Positions 49,081-61,729 of a stretch of DNA of 64,000 nucleotides are shown piece by piece (the first letter of the stretch is position 1; each line of letters begins with the position of its first letter). The position numbers were made by a program, and so were the translations under genes. The stretch spans positions 31,297,067 through 31,361,066 of the forward strand of contig OX359245.1 in the NCBI GenBank assembly GCA_947179485.1, read 5' to 3'. The notes beneath the pieces were generated by a model, which did not search any database, had not been told where the DNA came from, and saw nothing but the letters and a program-made list of their open reading frames with translations. The stretch comes from Allacma fusca. Its lineage: Eukaryota; Arthropoda; Collembola; Symphypleona; Sminthuridae.

Positions 49081-52000
49081 ATGAATCATTTCGCCCATGA
49101 TGGAGGAGCTCATTGGGGTAATGAAACTTTGGGGGAACCAATAGGTAAGTGAAGTATTAATTTATATAATATTATAGAATCCAAGTATTTGTTTGAGTAA
49201 AGACTGGATGAGTCTTGACGTCATCATCCAGGGAACAGAATCAATAAGTATTTTAATTACAAGATTCTCAATTACCATCCTGAAACCTTGGACTCCCACA
49301 CCTAAATGAACTTGTGAAGTAATGAATTGTGGCCTGTAATTGAAAGCTTAGGAAGGGCAACTGGAAGTGGAAAAGTGCCCAAGGAAAATATTTTATTTAG
49401 ACTGAATCTCTAATAATTAATAAGTGTGTGTCATTACATGTAATCATACGGAAATCTCACAGGGAGTGAAAGGGAAGTCCATATGCGGTGCTTTCACTAA
49501 CTATCAGAGACTTCCTTGTAAAAACAATTTCCTAGCTTAGGCGAAACATTTGGAACAAATTTCCTTTCACCATAATGTTATGCAATGATTGCCTTCGTTA
49601 GACCATCCAAATACAAACTATCAGGCCAATTTCGCTATTTTGAGAGGGGCTCTTAGAGAACCTAAGTGTGTACATACCTGAGGTACAGGGTGCCACAAAA
49701 AATATTGTTCTCTTCCTAGATGGTATGAATATTTGCACCGGCCCGAAGATTTGATTCCCCCCTATATTCTGCAGTAATTTCCTTTTTGACTCTTAAATTA
49801 TTGTGTCGTTCAAATTTCCAAGGAAGTGAAGCCAAGCAATGACTTTCAAAAGAAAATTTGTAGAAAATGTGTAGATATTATTTAAAGCGCACTTGCAAGA
49901 ATTTTGAACAAGCAGCCAAAACAGGCCCCTATGTTGAAAATTAAGGGGGAAATTTAGATCAAGACTGGGAAGTATTTATTTGGATTTTAATTAAAATTTG
50001 ACCAAATTTTAAATTCACATTTGAGTAAAAGTTTTGCTTTTACTTTTAATAAAAAATACTTTTTAAGCTTATTTCCTTTCATTGGTTGATGTATCGAGAG
50101 TTTTTGAACTGCAAGTTTGGTCTAATTTTTAAAAAGAACATCGATATTGGTACAACATAGGAGAATCAAATTTTCGAGTACTGACATTCAAAGGGGAGAG
50201 AGAGGGAATGTTTTTTTGGAGCCGTGTATTCATAGTAGATGATGGGAATGTGCTTTCTCCATGGACACAGTCTGAATCTGTTTGGGAAGAGGAACGTGAC
50301 AAGCATACTTGTTACGGGTCCTAGTGGAATTTAGGTACTTGACGATTTAAAGAAACATCTGAGTAAATATAAGCCCGAATTAGAATTTCGTTCTGCTGGT
50401 CTCTCGGGAAACGGAGTGGTTACATTGTAAAGGGGTGAGAAATTTATACTTGATTCCAGGCCTTGAACCTGCGTGGGATTTAAAATCTCTCTTCTATTGG
50501 GAATCCCTTCAAAATTGTATAAATTCCATGCAATGAATGTTTATGCAGTTGGGGACCACATAACCCTTATTGAACCTGGTAGAAATCGATCAGGAATTCC
50601 GAAATTAATTAATTTAATATTTTTAGATGCATTTTTATATATCCCAAGTTCAGTATTTCATTAAGTTTTGAATTGGATATAAAACGGAGATTATTTGACG
50701 TATTTGATGTACGAGCAGAAGCATCCTTGCATTTCCCTAAGCCTTAGAACATACAGTTGTAATAAAATTTATTCCCCGTGTCGTTGCAAATTGTCTTTCA
50801 GATTTCTTAAAAATAGCTCCTTCCATGTGGACGAAAGTCTCAAATCACGTTAGTTCATGTAACGGAATTGAATTTTTACGATTACTACTTCTATGAGCTA
50901 GAATATTTCGAGGGACATCAATGTTGAACACTTACCTGGTTAATTTTAGCTGAGCAAACCGACACCTCTCTAGAAGAACATGCAATAGCTAAAATAAATT
51001 GACTCGAATGTTTTTTTATAGGTAGCGTATTTGTCTTTATAAAAAATGCTCATGCACAGTGCACTTAAATGTTAAACTATTACCTAAAATCCCTATTGGA
51101 TCAAAAATATTACAAGGTTTAAATTATGAAATATGACTTGAGTCTAATTCCATCTTTAATATAATTTAACCACAAACTTGGCTCAAGTTTACCCTCTCAA
51201 ATTCTCAGCTTTCCATAATGAATGGATAATAGTATACATTAAGGAAAGCTCAAACTTGGTGTCAGATATCAAAGGTAACTAAATATCTATGTTAACCCTA
51301 TTATTGTGTCGTCGCTGGGTTGAGCTTGATTACCACATTGTGGTAATACAATGTAACACATAATCCCAGTCGATTATTTATAACGACTATGTCAATAGCA
51401 GCAATTCTTCTGTAACTCAATTAGCCCGCATTTTGCATGCTCCATGATACCCCTATACAAATATAGTGTCTCTTGACATAAGGGATTTACAAGGTCCTGG
51501 ATGTTTTGTTCTTATAATTAGGCAAAAATAAAATAAAAATTTTCAAGGATATTTTGTTTCACAGTAATAATTACATTAATAATAAGATTTCGTATGACGT
51601 GCGTTCCTCAACGTTCAAACACGTGTAGTGTCTGATTTGCCCCAACCTTTTTTACCCGTGGTCTATTTTGCCCTTATCTGCCTTCAGGCACTTGTTCCAC
51701 GACCTGTTTTGACCGAACTGGATGATCCCTGAACTTTATCAACCTAGCCTAATTTGTCACTCTGGTCTTTTTACTTGGTTCTAATTTTGATGGTGTTACT
51801 TTTGAAAATGCGTATAGGAACTCTATAATTAAAAAAATACGAGATAAAAATATCAATTACTTGAAAAGGAAATTCTCCCTTGGACCTCAAATTGCCCAGA
51901 GAAACATCAGAGGATTCAATAAAGCTCGTTAACACAATTGTAATTATTTTAGATTTACTAAAGTTTCACCCGGAACTCTCATACTCATCCTTAGAACTCA

Positions 52001-55000
52001 AAATTATAACTACGTTGTTGAAGGATTTCCCAAGTGGGACCAACGTCATCACAATTTCCAAAGGCGTGTTGAATTATAAAAACAATTAATTTTTAAATGT
52101 TGGGCACTCGTACAATATGTTTAGCCCTTGGAAACTTTTGAGAGTAGTACTATCAGCATTTCAATTCCACTCATGATGACATTTCGATACTCACGTGTAC
52201 ACTTTTGATACACACTTTTGAAATACTTTTGATACGTAATTATGGAATACTTTTGAAGTACTTTTGAAGTACTTTTGAAGTACTTTTGAAGTACTTTTGG
52301 TACGCAATTTCGAAGTACTTTTGAGGTACTTTTGAAGATCTTTTGAAACATTCATATAACAAATCTATGGAGTTCCAAGTATGAAATACTAAAGAGTATT
52401 TCTATTGTAATTATTTGAAATCCCTCCCAAAAAACCAAACATAAAGAATATATATAATTATATATGCATACCTTTTTGAAATCAAATTATGAAATCAAAT
52501 ATTCCCCTTGATATATTAAAAGCAAGTACCAAAACTCCGAACGGCTTAAAAGGTAAACTATATTTTCCAACCCTTCAAATGGTATTACACCAAATTTCTG
52601 GCTCGGGGACTAACAAACATTCAGTCGGACTTATTTCATTTTTCCGTATAATTGATGATCCTTGATATGGAATATTTTAATGCGGAATGAAGCTAATAGC
52701 CCTATTTGAATTACTAAGTACTCTCGCTCTAAAAGACCATATAAAAGAATTTTCTCTGTATAGATACGTTCAGGGATATATGGACATTTCCAATAAGAAC
52801 GTTACAAATATCTGTGCTTATAAGAACCAGGGCTGGGATTAATCCCGGTTATAATAATCCGGGATCGCTCAAAATAGGATGAACTTGTCATCCTAATTCG
52901 TAATTCCATCGCCAGAATTTTACAGACATTATCTTTTACAGTCATTCCACGGAACGGCCACAGCAGTGGGTAATGGTGAAGGAATAATATTTTGGAGATA
53001 CAGTTCGGATGACTGTTAAAAGATCATGGTCTTACATCTCAAGATTCAATAAATACCTATATTCAATAAATAAATATGATATTTAGTAATCTTCATTTAA
53101 GCAGACATACCAACTATAATATACATATTTCATGTGCTAGAGATTGCAATATTACAAACTGGTCTACCTGCATGTACGTATTCTGGAGTAATTCAGCGGG
53201 CTACTCCTGTTAGTAATTAGTTGAAGTGTAATCCTACATGTGTAAATTGGATGCTAAAATATTTAAAAAATAATTTATAATCCGTAATCCTAAGTCGGAA
53301 ATTTTGGGAAAGTAATCTGTAATCCGGTATCACCGTCCCAGATATTTAAAATGTAATCACGTGGCCACAATTCAGAAATTATATCTTTGGCATGTAATCC
53401 AGCGCTTGTAATGCGTAAAATCTTCTCACGACGAGTAAACTGTAAACCGTAATCCTACATTTGTTTTATGTAATCTGCCCAGCCCTGAATTTATAAGAGT
53501 TAAATCCTTCAGTACATGGCCGCGGGGCAAAAAGGATATCTTGACACTCTGTAAAATGCTCATGTTTCGAATAATTTGTGATATTGTCAGGAAAGAAAAC
53601 TCTCCTAAATATGAACACTTGAGAATCTTATTGGAACATTAATTACTAAAGGATACTTTACTAATGGTTTGTGCAGATCTGACGGATATTCCAGTTGGGA
53701 ACACCTCTATTTTTGGATTTGGATCGTCTACCGAGGAACTATTGTTTGACAGACCACTGGTTCGAACAATTTTAATCGTCGCCTACGTCCTTGTCTTTGC
53801 TTTCTGCTTTTTTGGTAAATTCTCCATTGTAGTCAAGCTTTTCAGAAATGTATACTCAATATTTCCTGTGAGTTATCGGGATCCAGGTTGCCCGCTCCAA
53901 AACAATTTCATTCATGGCTCTCATCAGACAGAAACAAATTTAGATTCACATATAGCTACAATAGTTTTGTCCCCTTTGCCCTTCTTAGTACGAATCTATT
54001 TATAATCCCTAAAATTCCAAGTTTTACCAAAAGCACTGGAAGTCATATGAAAATCCTCCAATGTAATCTTTCAAATGAACTCTCCCATATTAATATGCTA
54101 CACAATGTAATTGCATTATTAAAAGTATGAACCCAATGACTTCTCGCCCCGATTTCGTAATGCATAACTCATTTAACGTGTGCGGACGTCATAAATAAAC
54201 ACAAAAATTCTGAATATAGTCAACTGTGGGAAAATAAAAAATCATCGGGGATCAGCACTACGTGCGAATGGGCGAAGCGCCATTATAAAATGTAACAACA
54301 TATGCTGGTAACTATACTCATACGTTTCCCTTGAAATCCCAAAAAATGTTCATAAATGCACCAGTGAACGTTATATAGGCAGTAAAGCGATCATGCACAC
54401 CAGTGCGAATTAAAACGTTTCTGGATGAACTCATCCATCCACATACAAACTTATACATCCATTTGCTCTGTTAGTAACACTGCTGCCCTAGTCTAGTCAG
54501 ACTTGACTAGGAAAGTCTAGACTTGACTAGACTAGGAAGCAAAATGGACGTAAAAGAATAGACTAGACTTGACTACGAATGGTGTTACTATTATGTGACT
54601 TGACTAGAATAGACTAGGGAAACTTGCGAAAACACAGGACTTGACTAGACTTGACTTGTTTGACTCCATGGAAAAGCTAGTCAAGTCTTAATTACTTGAG
54701 GCTCCCTCATGTAGCTGAAAATCACAGCTAGAGAGCCAGAGTGAAATTCCAGTACAGTTTACTTTGCTTAAGTAAGTATATGATTTTCGTTTCGACAGAA
54801 TAAAACATGAAATTGTCCTCTGAGTCACGTAGAAATGTTTAGGGAAAACTAGTTTTTAGTTACAGTTTCTTCCTTGACAATGCAATTGATCATAATGAAA
54901 GCTACATTACATTTCCTACATTTCATTTTTGGAAAAAAAATCTATGAATACTCTTCAAACTAAAATTAAAAACACAATTATTTTGGATACGCTTTCCTTC

Positions 55001-58000
55001 CTGGTGGAGGCCCTCGATCATAAACTTGGTGTGATTATGGTAGTTCACAACAAACATCATGTACCAGGAAAAATACCTGGTATACTACATTGTACCAGGC
55101 ACTTGTTGAACCTTGAATACAGTTGACGTTTTAATGGAGGAAATTGTATAACTCTACAACATATATAATCAGCGATTCCTGCTAGAGGCCCCTCCAATCC
55201 TAAGAGATTCTACCCACAAAACAAGTTTAGTCACTGCACTAGGAATATTTTCGATATGTTATTCTTTACCAATTCACGGAAGTTCCACCAATTATATTTT
55301 AACCCCACCGAGAACATAGTTGGTAATAATTGAAGGAAAGCAGGGACTAACAATGAGAAATCACGTACGTTCCACCAAGTATATTTCACCTTACCGAGAG
55401 CACAGTTGGTATTATTTGAAGAAAAACTGGTTCTGTCAAAGAGGAATCAGATACCACCTCGCTTACATATTCATGTATTAAATTCAGCCATAGATCAATT
55501 CCTCATACTCTGATTCACCCCCAAAATGTTAGTGTCTGTTTACTTATTCCAAACATTAATCCCATTTAAATTCCTGGCTTCTTTAAAACACTCGATGTAG
55601 CTTACGAGATTGCTCATTGTCAGAACAAATTTGTCTTCATTAATGCCAAGTTTGTTTCCAGTGGAATCAAAACATGTGATTCCTTGCTGTCAGCACCTGT
55701 TTCAGAAAAATTACTACCACCAGTGCTGCTGATACATCCAAAAAACACTCGGTTCAACTTACGCGTTTTGTCATTGTCATTAACAGCTTATTTTCAATTA
55801 GTACCAACCACACACCTGGTACTTCTTCCGATATATCAGATAGGAACGTTGAACCACTACTTTCTAAATTGACAATTGTTGATTGCTCAAAAATCTTACT
55901 AAATATTATACATTGCATGCAAAACATGAGTTAATTTTTTGCTAGATGTATTCTCTAAAATCTGAAAAAAAAATCTGGAAAAAACCTCAAGATTTTGAAA
56001 ATAACATTTTTCATGCGTTGCTAGTCAAGACGGAGGAATTTTTGAAAAAAATATAATGTGACTAGGGGAATAGACTAGACTTGACTAGGGAACCAGCTGA
56101 AGAGACAAGACTAGGACTAGACTTGACTATTGCTACTTAAACATATAGTTGACTTGACTAGACTTGACTAGTTGCGGCTCTAAACATAAAAGAGTAGACT
56201 AGACTTGACTAGGTAGCCTGGCGGGCAGCAGTGGTTAGTAATTTTATTGATGTAAACATTAATTAAAATTCCCGCGGGGAATCGTAATCTGTATGCGTAC
56301 ACAAATTTTGCAAACGCGTTAGGCGTCATGTTCAAATTACGCATGTGCAAATGCCTGCGACATCTATCGGTCAATATGAGACAATTTAATGTAACTAACA
56401 ATTGCAATTACAGTATTATAGATGGCGCAAGCTTAACATCCCGGTTTCTATACATGTGTGTTTATACGTGACATCAGTTAATTTTATGTGGTCCAAACGG
56501 AGGACCCTGTCTCCTTTAAAAACAATAGGCTTCTTGGATTTTAGCTAATTTGTCCCTTCACAAAATTTGAATTCCCTGGTGTAATTGGTTCATCTGCCAT
56601 CGTAATGACAGCCAGCCAGTAATTATATACGAGGTTTTTTAATCCTTTAAACTTTTGCAAATTTCCAGGGAATCTGGCTGTTGTCCTGGTGGTGACTTTG
56701 CATTGGCGGATGCGTAGCGTCACGAAATTTTTTCTGGGGAACTTAGCATTTGCCAACTTGTGTGTGGCAGTCTTCTGTGTCTTTCAGAACTTGTCCACAC
56801 ATCTTATGGACAGGTGATACTGAAATAACCCACTTTACAAATAATTACACACGAGTTCTCGATCTTGCACATCCACGTTCCATTATTCATAGAACAAACA
56901 CCCAGTAATCTATTTTTTATTATTTTTTTAAACATGTTTACAGTTGGCCTTTTGGAGTGATCCTCTGCAAGATGTACCATTTCACAAATAGCATGAGCTA
57001 CACCGCATCTATCCTCATCCTTGTGGCAATCTCCGTGGAGCGGTATCTGGTCCTCCTCCATCCCTTTAGGTATCGCAGGATCCTCACTATCCAGCGACTC
57101 CGGGTATGCCCATAAAATATCTTCCTTCATCCAACACCATCTAAAATTACCCCATTACTTTTGATCCCCTTCTGCATCTGTGACTTGATTAGGAAAGATG
57201 GGGAATCGGAGCCTTTAAAATATTTATTATCCAAATATCAAAAGTCCTAATGTATGTATACCTCTTACCTAAAAACCACATGCTTCAGAGCTCATTGTGT
57301 ACATTTCCAAAATGTGAACGGTTCAGGGAATACTGCTGACAGTGGCCTCTTTATTCCTTTCTATATAAGCGTGAGTGTTGCGTCAGGGTTTTTAGCCCCA
57401 CTGGCTTTTTACGCAAGAACCATATTAAAGGGAAAACTTTCCCATACATTTAACGAGACTCCATTCTTTCAATATATTTTCCCCTGGAAATTTTCCAGGC
57501 GTATCTGTAAAATAATTGATCTTCCATGCATGTGTAACTCATTCCCATGGAACTTGTTAACAACACTGTCAGTCACGCTAATGACTCGTGCCAGCCACTC
57601 TTTGCTTTTATAGAATCAATAATAATTACATTTGTTTTCACAAAAGTAAACTTGGGAACAAATTGCAGGGAAGGAATTCAAAAGCTATGAATTTACGTAG
57701 CTAAATCGAAAAGTTTTTGTCTGTAACCACACGTGTGTTCAATTTTTTTTTTTTTTTTTTTTTAAATATACAGATAATGATCCTCGGAGTTTGGGGCTTC
57801 AGTGCTCTCCTCTGCTCCCCAAAACTCTACTACAATGATATCATCATCATCCCCGTCGTTGACCCAGGTCATCCCGTCCAGTCCGATCTGATCTGTACCC
57901 TCCGGAACAATTTGTACGACCAAGAGACAGAGGACATGATAAACTTTGTGGTCCTATTCGTCGTCCCTATTACCATCATGACCATACTGTACACAAAAGT

Positions 58001-58973
58001 CGCCATGCATTTAAGAGCCTGTGAGAAGATCGTGGACTCGATGAATTACAAGCCCCGGAAGTACTCCTCCAATCCGGGTCGACCTCAGGAGAGGAAATCC
58101 AAAAAAACCTTCGACTCCACAACGAATAGTAACGGCGGGAGGAACTGCACCAGTCCGAGCTCCTCCAGGACATTTAGTAAAAGCAGTTACCATTCTGAGA
58201 GGTGCCTCTCCACGACCTCTACCTCCGGCTTCAGCTTTCACAACTGCTCCTGCTGCGGGAGTGACCTCCCTACAGTGGTCCCAGGGAACCAGTGCAGTAC
58301 GGCTGGGGTCCCTAGATCTGAAGGGAAGATCGGTCCCCAAATTGACAAGTGGAAATTCCGAGTGAGGTTCCGGAATAAACAGGGGGGGAGTGACGCGCCG
58401 GAGATGGGCTATTTTGAAACACAGTGTAGATCTTACTCGAAGAGCCTCTCCAAAGGGTCTAGTTTTGGGGAGGGGAACGTAAGTATTGAGAATACTGTCT
58501 CAAATGTGCCGGACTGCGTGGAGACGTTCCATGTTAGTTTGAACAGTGGGTTGAGTAGGGAGACCTCTAGCAGTCATACTGTACAGTCTGAGGCCCCAGG
58601 GATTATTAATGAGTGTGGGGAATTGAGTGCGACGGAATGGAGGGGGCTGAGGGTTAAGAGGAATTTGTCTCAGAATCGGAACCGCCAGGCGGCGGTTCGG
58701 ATGTTGATTGTAATTGTGGTGACTTTTGCGGTTTGCAATTTACCATACCATATAAGGAAATTGTCCCAGTTGTACGTCCCGAATTATGACTATCTGAGTG
58801 AGTTTAACTTACTCATGTCCCCGGTGACTTACCTCTTGATGTACGTCAATTGTGCTATTAATCCAATCATGTATGCTTTTATGAGCAAGAGCTTCAGGTC
58901 GAGCTTCCAGGAATTAATTAAGTGTCGGTGCAGGCGGGAGGCGAATGACACCGGGCCTGAATTTTTTGCTTAG
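49081..58973 (+). CDS. TrissinR: Trissin receptor B, class A GPCR (568 aa, five exons)
   Basis: Paralogue of receptor A. CDS is join(49081..49144,53677..53814,56669..56813,56944..57103,57774..58973), with intron phases 1, 1, 2, 0 as in A. Exon 1 (MNHFAHDGGAHWGNETLGEPI, donor G|GTAAGT) is joined over a 4.5-kb intron; it fits in phase and position with exon 1 of A but is the least certain part. The alternative is a start at ATG 53664. Sequons are NET and NTS. TM1 is about 53-78, TM2 has Asn97 in place of the usual Asp, TM3 starts at C124 with ERY at 148-150, TM4 has W176, the ECL2 cysteine is C210 and TM5 has P234. ICL3 is about 250-470. TM6 has CNLP at 490-493 and TM7 NPIMY at 532-536. ICL3 shares the islands TSTSG-F/Y and KWKFRV-R/K-FR with A. 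A plus AATAAA at 59858-59863 is the first seen downstream. Confidence 0.87.
52195..52345. repeat. 12-bp minisatellite GAAGTACTTTTG in receptor B intron 1
   Basis: Direct tandem copies of GAAGTACTTTTG with flanking variants (GATACACACTTTTG, GGTACGCAATTTC) are read directly in the sequence. It is a local expansion in intronic DNA. Confidence 0.85.
52818..53498. mobile_element. hAT-type MITE in receptor B intron 1 (duplication TTATAAGA)
   Basis: Ends ACCAGGGCTGGGATTAATCC (from 52826) and the inverse of ATTCAGGGCTGGGCAGATTA (to 53490) are flanked by TTATAAGA at 52818-52825 and 53491-53498. CAGGGCTGGG ends with an 8-bp duplication suit hAT. The interior repeats GTAATCC/GGATTA words. The exact end bases differ slightly (ACC versus ATT before CAGGG), so the border is a best fit. 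It is 665 bp and non-coding. Confidence 0.75.
54470..56241. mobile_element. hAT-type element in receptor B intron 2 (duplication GTTAGTAA)
   Basis: The element spans 54478-56233 with ends CACTGCTGCCC and the inverse, flanked by perfect GTTAGTAA repeats (54470-54477, 56234-56241). Both subterminal zones are dense arrays of GACTTGACTAG/CTAGTCAAG words. The 1.2-kb centre holds two short plus ORFs (54929-55126 and 55684-55872) that could be eroded coding sequence, but no hAT transposase motif is recognisable. It also holds a roughly 60-bp direct repeat (GTTCCACCAA...GAGAACATAGTTGGT, about 55277-55335 and 55377-55432). Confidence 0.92.
57742..57763 (+). repeat. Poly(T) tract at receptor B intron 4 acceptor
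   Basis: An uninterrupted run of about 21 T lies just before AAATATACAG|ATA, the acceptor of the last exon, acting as its polypyrimidine tract. The matching acceptor in receptor A has a shorter T-run at about 37590. Confidence 0.8.
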
Positions 58974-61729
58974 TTGTATATGTACCAATACCAAGTTGGG
59001 AATTATTTAAATGCTGTATGTACCAAGTTGTGAATAATTATTTCAATGTTTTATGTACAATTTTTTATTTCAATGAACCTGAAAGGTTTTGGAATACAGT
59101 AATTTGTAATATATTTTTTTCGGATGTTAAAAAATATGGGAAGCAATCCTAAATCTCCATTATTGACTTTTGGAGGAGATGCCTTACTTTGAATGAAGCT
59201 GAGCTTATATGTATAGATACAGGGTGAGGGGTCGTTTTTGACTTGCGAAGATGATATGAGACTCAAATGATTACCCATGAAATTTTTGCTACAGACCAAA
59301 GGGATTCTAAATATTTGTATTTTATTCGTGAAACAATTGCCCGTCTGACTTTGCTCCAATTCCTTCATTGACAGCTGTTCCCAGAGTTTTTGAGTTAGAG
59401 AGATGAAACAAATTTTGAGAAACTTAGAAAAAGATTTGTAAAATCATAGGGGAATTTTTTTTTTACTGTTGTCCCTTTTATATGGACTAGGGAGAAATAA
59501 TTCCTTGCCACACTGTACGGAGATTGTGTAGTTGTCAAAAGCTCGCTGACTACAATCCTGCCCCAAATGCTCAAGTTCTTACACAATTGGTTGAAAGTCG
59601 TGATTTAATTTCTTGGGAAATGATTTGGTTGGAAGAATATATACCCTTTAGCTTTTAAGTGAGAACAGTTTGGAAGGTATGAAAGTTAGCTCAGGACTAC
59701 TCAGAATTGCTCAATGGATTTCCAGAGAAGTTTACACAAGGAAGCTAAAATATGTAGCATATGGGGGATTCAGGATTTCTTGGATTGAAGACAGAGTTGA
59801 GTTGAGCTGTAAGCAAGAAAGTTTGTGTACAAAGAAAAACAGGGACATCAAAAAGTAAATAAAGTTGTTGTTAATTTCCAGGCGGAAGTTTGAATGTAAA
59901 AAAAGTACGTATTGAACTTTATAAAGTCGTTAGTACTCAAGTTTTCAAGTCTATTTTAATAGTTTATACATTTGAGCAACACAGTCTCATTAAATCAAAT
60001 TAATTGTCCAGAGTCTCTACTGCAGGGTTTTATATTGTCAAGGTTTTTATTTTCAAGTGGCTTGACTTTTGAAACTGTGTATATTCGTACACATGCATTA
60101 GCAAGACACATCATCTTATATAGTGATGTTCAAGGATTATGTTATATTACAAAAAAAAAATGTATGTAAAGGTTATTGTGCTCTGTAATAGAAGATTTTT
60201 TTTTCACATTATAAATTACGAAAAGAATACATAGCAGGGATATATTGTATGCGTTTTTGAATGTTGAATGGCTCAAGGGTTTTTCGGTGCTACTTAATGC
60301 AAAATATAAGTATACTATATATGTATCTGTTTATATCTAAATCATATGAGTCTTTCCAGACACTTTCCAGGGTCTGAACCTGGTTTCATGAATTTTGTAA
60401 CGGGCTTTGGAAAGTTCAGTTTTAAGCCTCTTAAAGTTGAGGCGTACGTGAGTGTATGCCATTTTTATATAATTAACCTGGGAATAATTATATATATCTA
60501 CCATTAGTAGATCCGGCATGTATTCATGTTTTCTTATCTTTATGCATATAATTCTGTATATGTACATTCACACTATAATATGGAGCTTACACAGGGTGCC
60601 AAAAATATCACTTACGCTCTCAAATCCAAGTCATGAATTCATTTCCAGTTTTACTCCACAGATCCAGGGACCTATTGCTGATATTAAGATTTTGTCAATA
60701 AAGAATAATATATTTGATAATATGATTCTGGTTTATTCTTTCCGGCTTAAGTCGCTGGCTATACAATACATTTTGATTCTGAAATTCTGGAGGCATGTAA
60801 AGGGTCTTGATTTCAACCAACACTACTGATCCCAAGGGGGGGGAAGTGAAACGAAGTTCCCGATTAAATCCTTCTGGATGTGTAAGCCCACAGCAGCTTA
60901 TTCCTTACCTTTTGTTGCCTTACTTTTGATGCCTTACAGGCTTATTTACGTTATTGGCTGAGGATGTTTTTTAATGGTCCAAAATGACATCCTATCATTT
61001 TTGGCATTGTCAGTCTTGCCTTTGGAACCCCCGTTAATGTGACCCCCGGCTGGAATTAGCATATACAGAAATGTGCCCCAAGCCCCAAACTTTGATGGTA
61101 TTTATTTAAAGAATGTGCTCAGGACAATTGTAATGTAATAATGTTTTTAAAACTTTTACGTATAAAATACGGGGGAAGGAGGGGCTTGAGATCACGTGCC
61201 ACCTCCCTTGAAAAACGGGGATCCAATGATAATTATTACAGTGACCCAAGGTTGTCTCATGAAGTTTAAAAATATGAAGCATGAAAATGTCCTCTATGGA
61301 TTTTAACACAAGCTGTTACATTATTAGAAACGAAACCGATACGTCCACAGGAGTCAGCCATATTTATGTGGACCTTGGAATCATTCCAACATGTGAAGAA
61401 AAAACTTTCAATATCTATTCTTGACAAAACATTTTATACCAAATTTATTATGCCATTCTTATCTTGATCTTAGGACGTCGTAGTTTGAACGGCAGCCATC
61501 TTGCGTAGAACTTTAAACGTGTCACGTGTCCTATGACGTTGTACTGCTAAGTTCGATTCTATACCCAGTGAACGTAGCCCTGCGTCACTGGAGTCTGAGG
61601 CTGCCATCATTGTAAGGACATCCATGTTAGAATAAACATCCAAAATTAACAATACGTTTTTTGTTGGACATTTTTAAGGATAAGAAGAAAACTTGAGATT
61701 CCGAAGCACAGAATCAGGAATCAATCAAA
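58974..61729. other. Receptor B 3' flank and intergenic stretch
   Basis: No supported exon. AATAAA at 59858-59863 could end the receptor B transcript, giving a 3' UTR of about 0.9 kb. The stretch 61480-61730 is less AT-rich, with CACGTG-like and GCCATCTTG words just before the tentative gene at 61730, so it may be promoter sequence. Confidence 0.35.

Noticed and set aside
53664..53814. Receptor B starting at ATG 53664
   Set aside because: Possible in frame, but GTGCAG at 53671-53676 is an acceptor in the same phase as receptor A exon 2, and an in-phase first exon with a good donor exists at 49081-49144. Kept only as the alternative start.
54246..54300. Hairpin-like GGGCGAAGCGCC as another Helitron end
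   Set aside because: No CTRR end follows at the right distance and no TC start was found.
57717..58973. 418-codon single ORF as the receptor B gene
   Set aside because: It lacks TM1-TM3 and begins inside the poly(T) tract of the intron; it is only the last exon.
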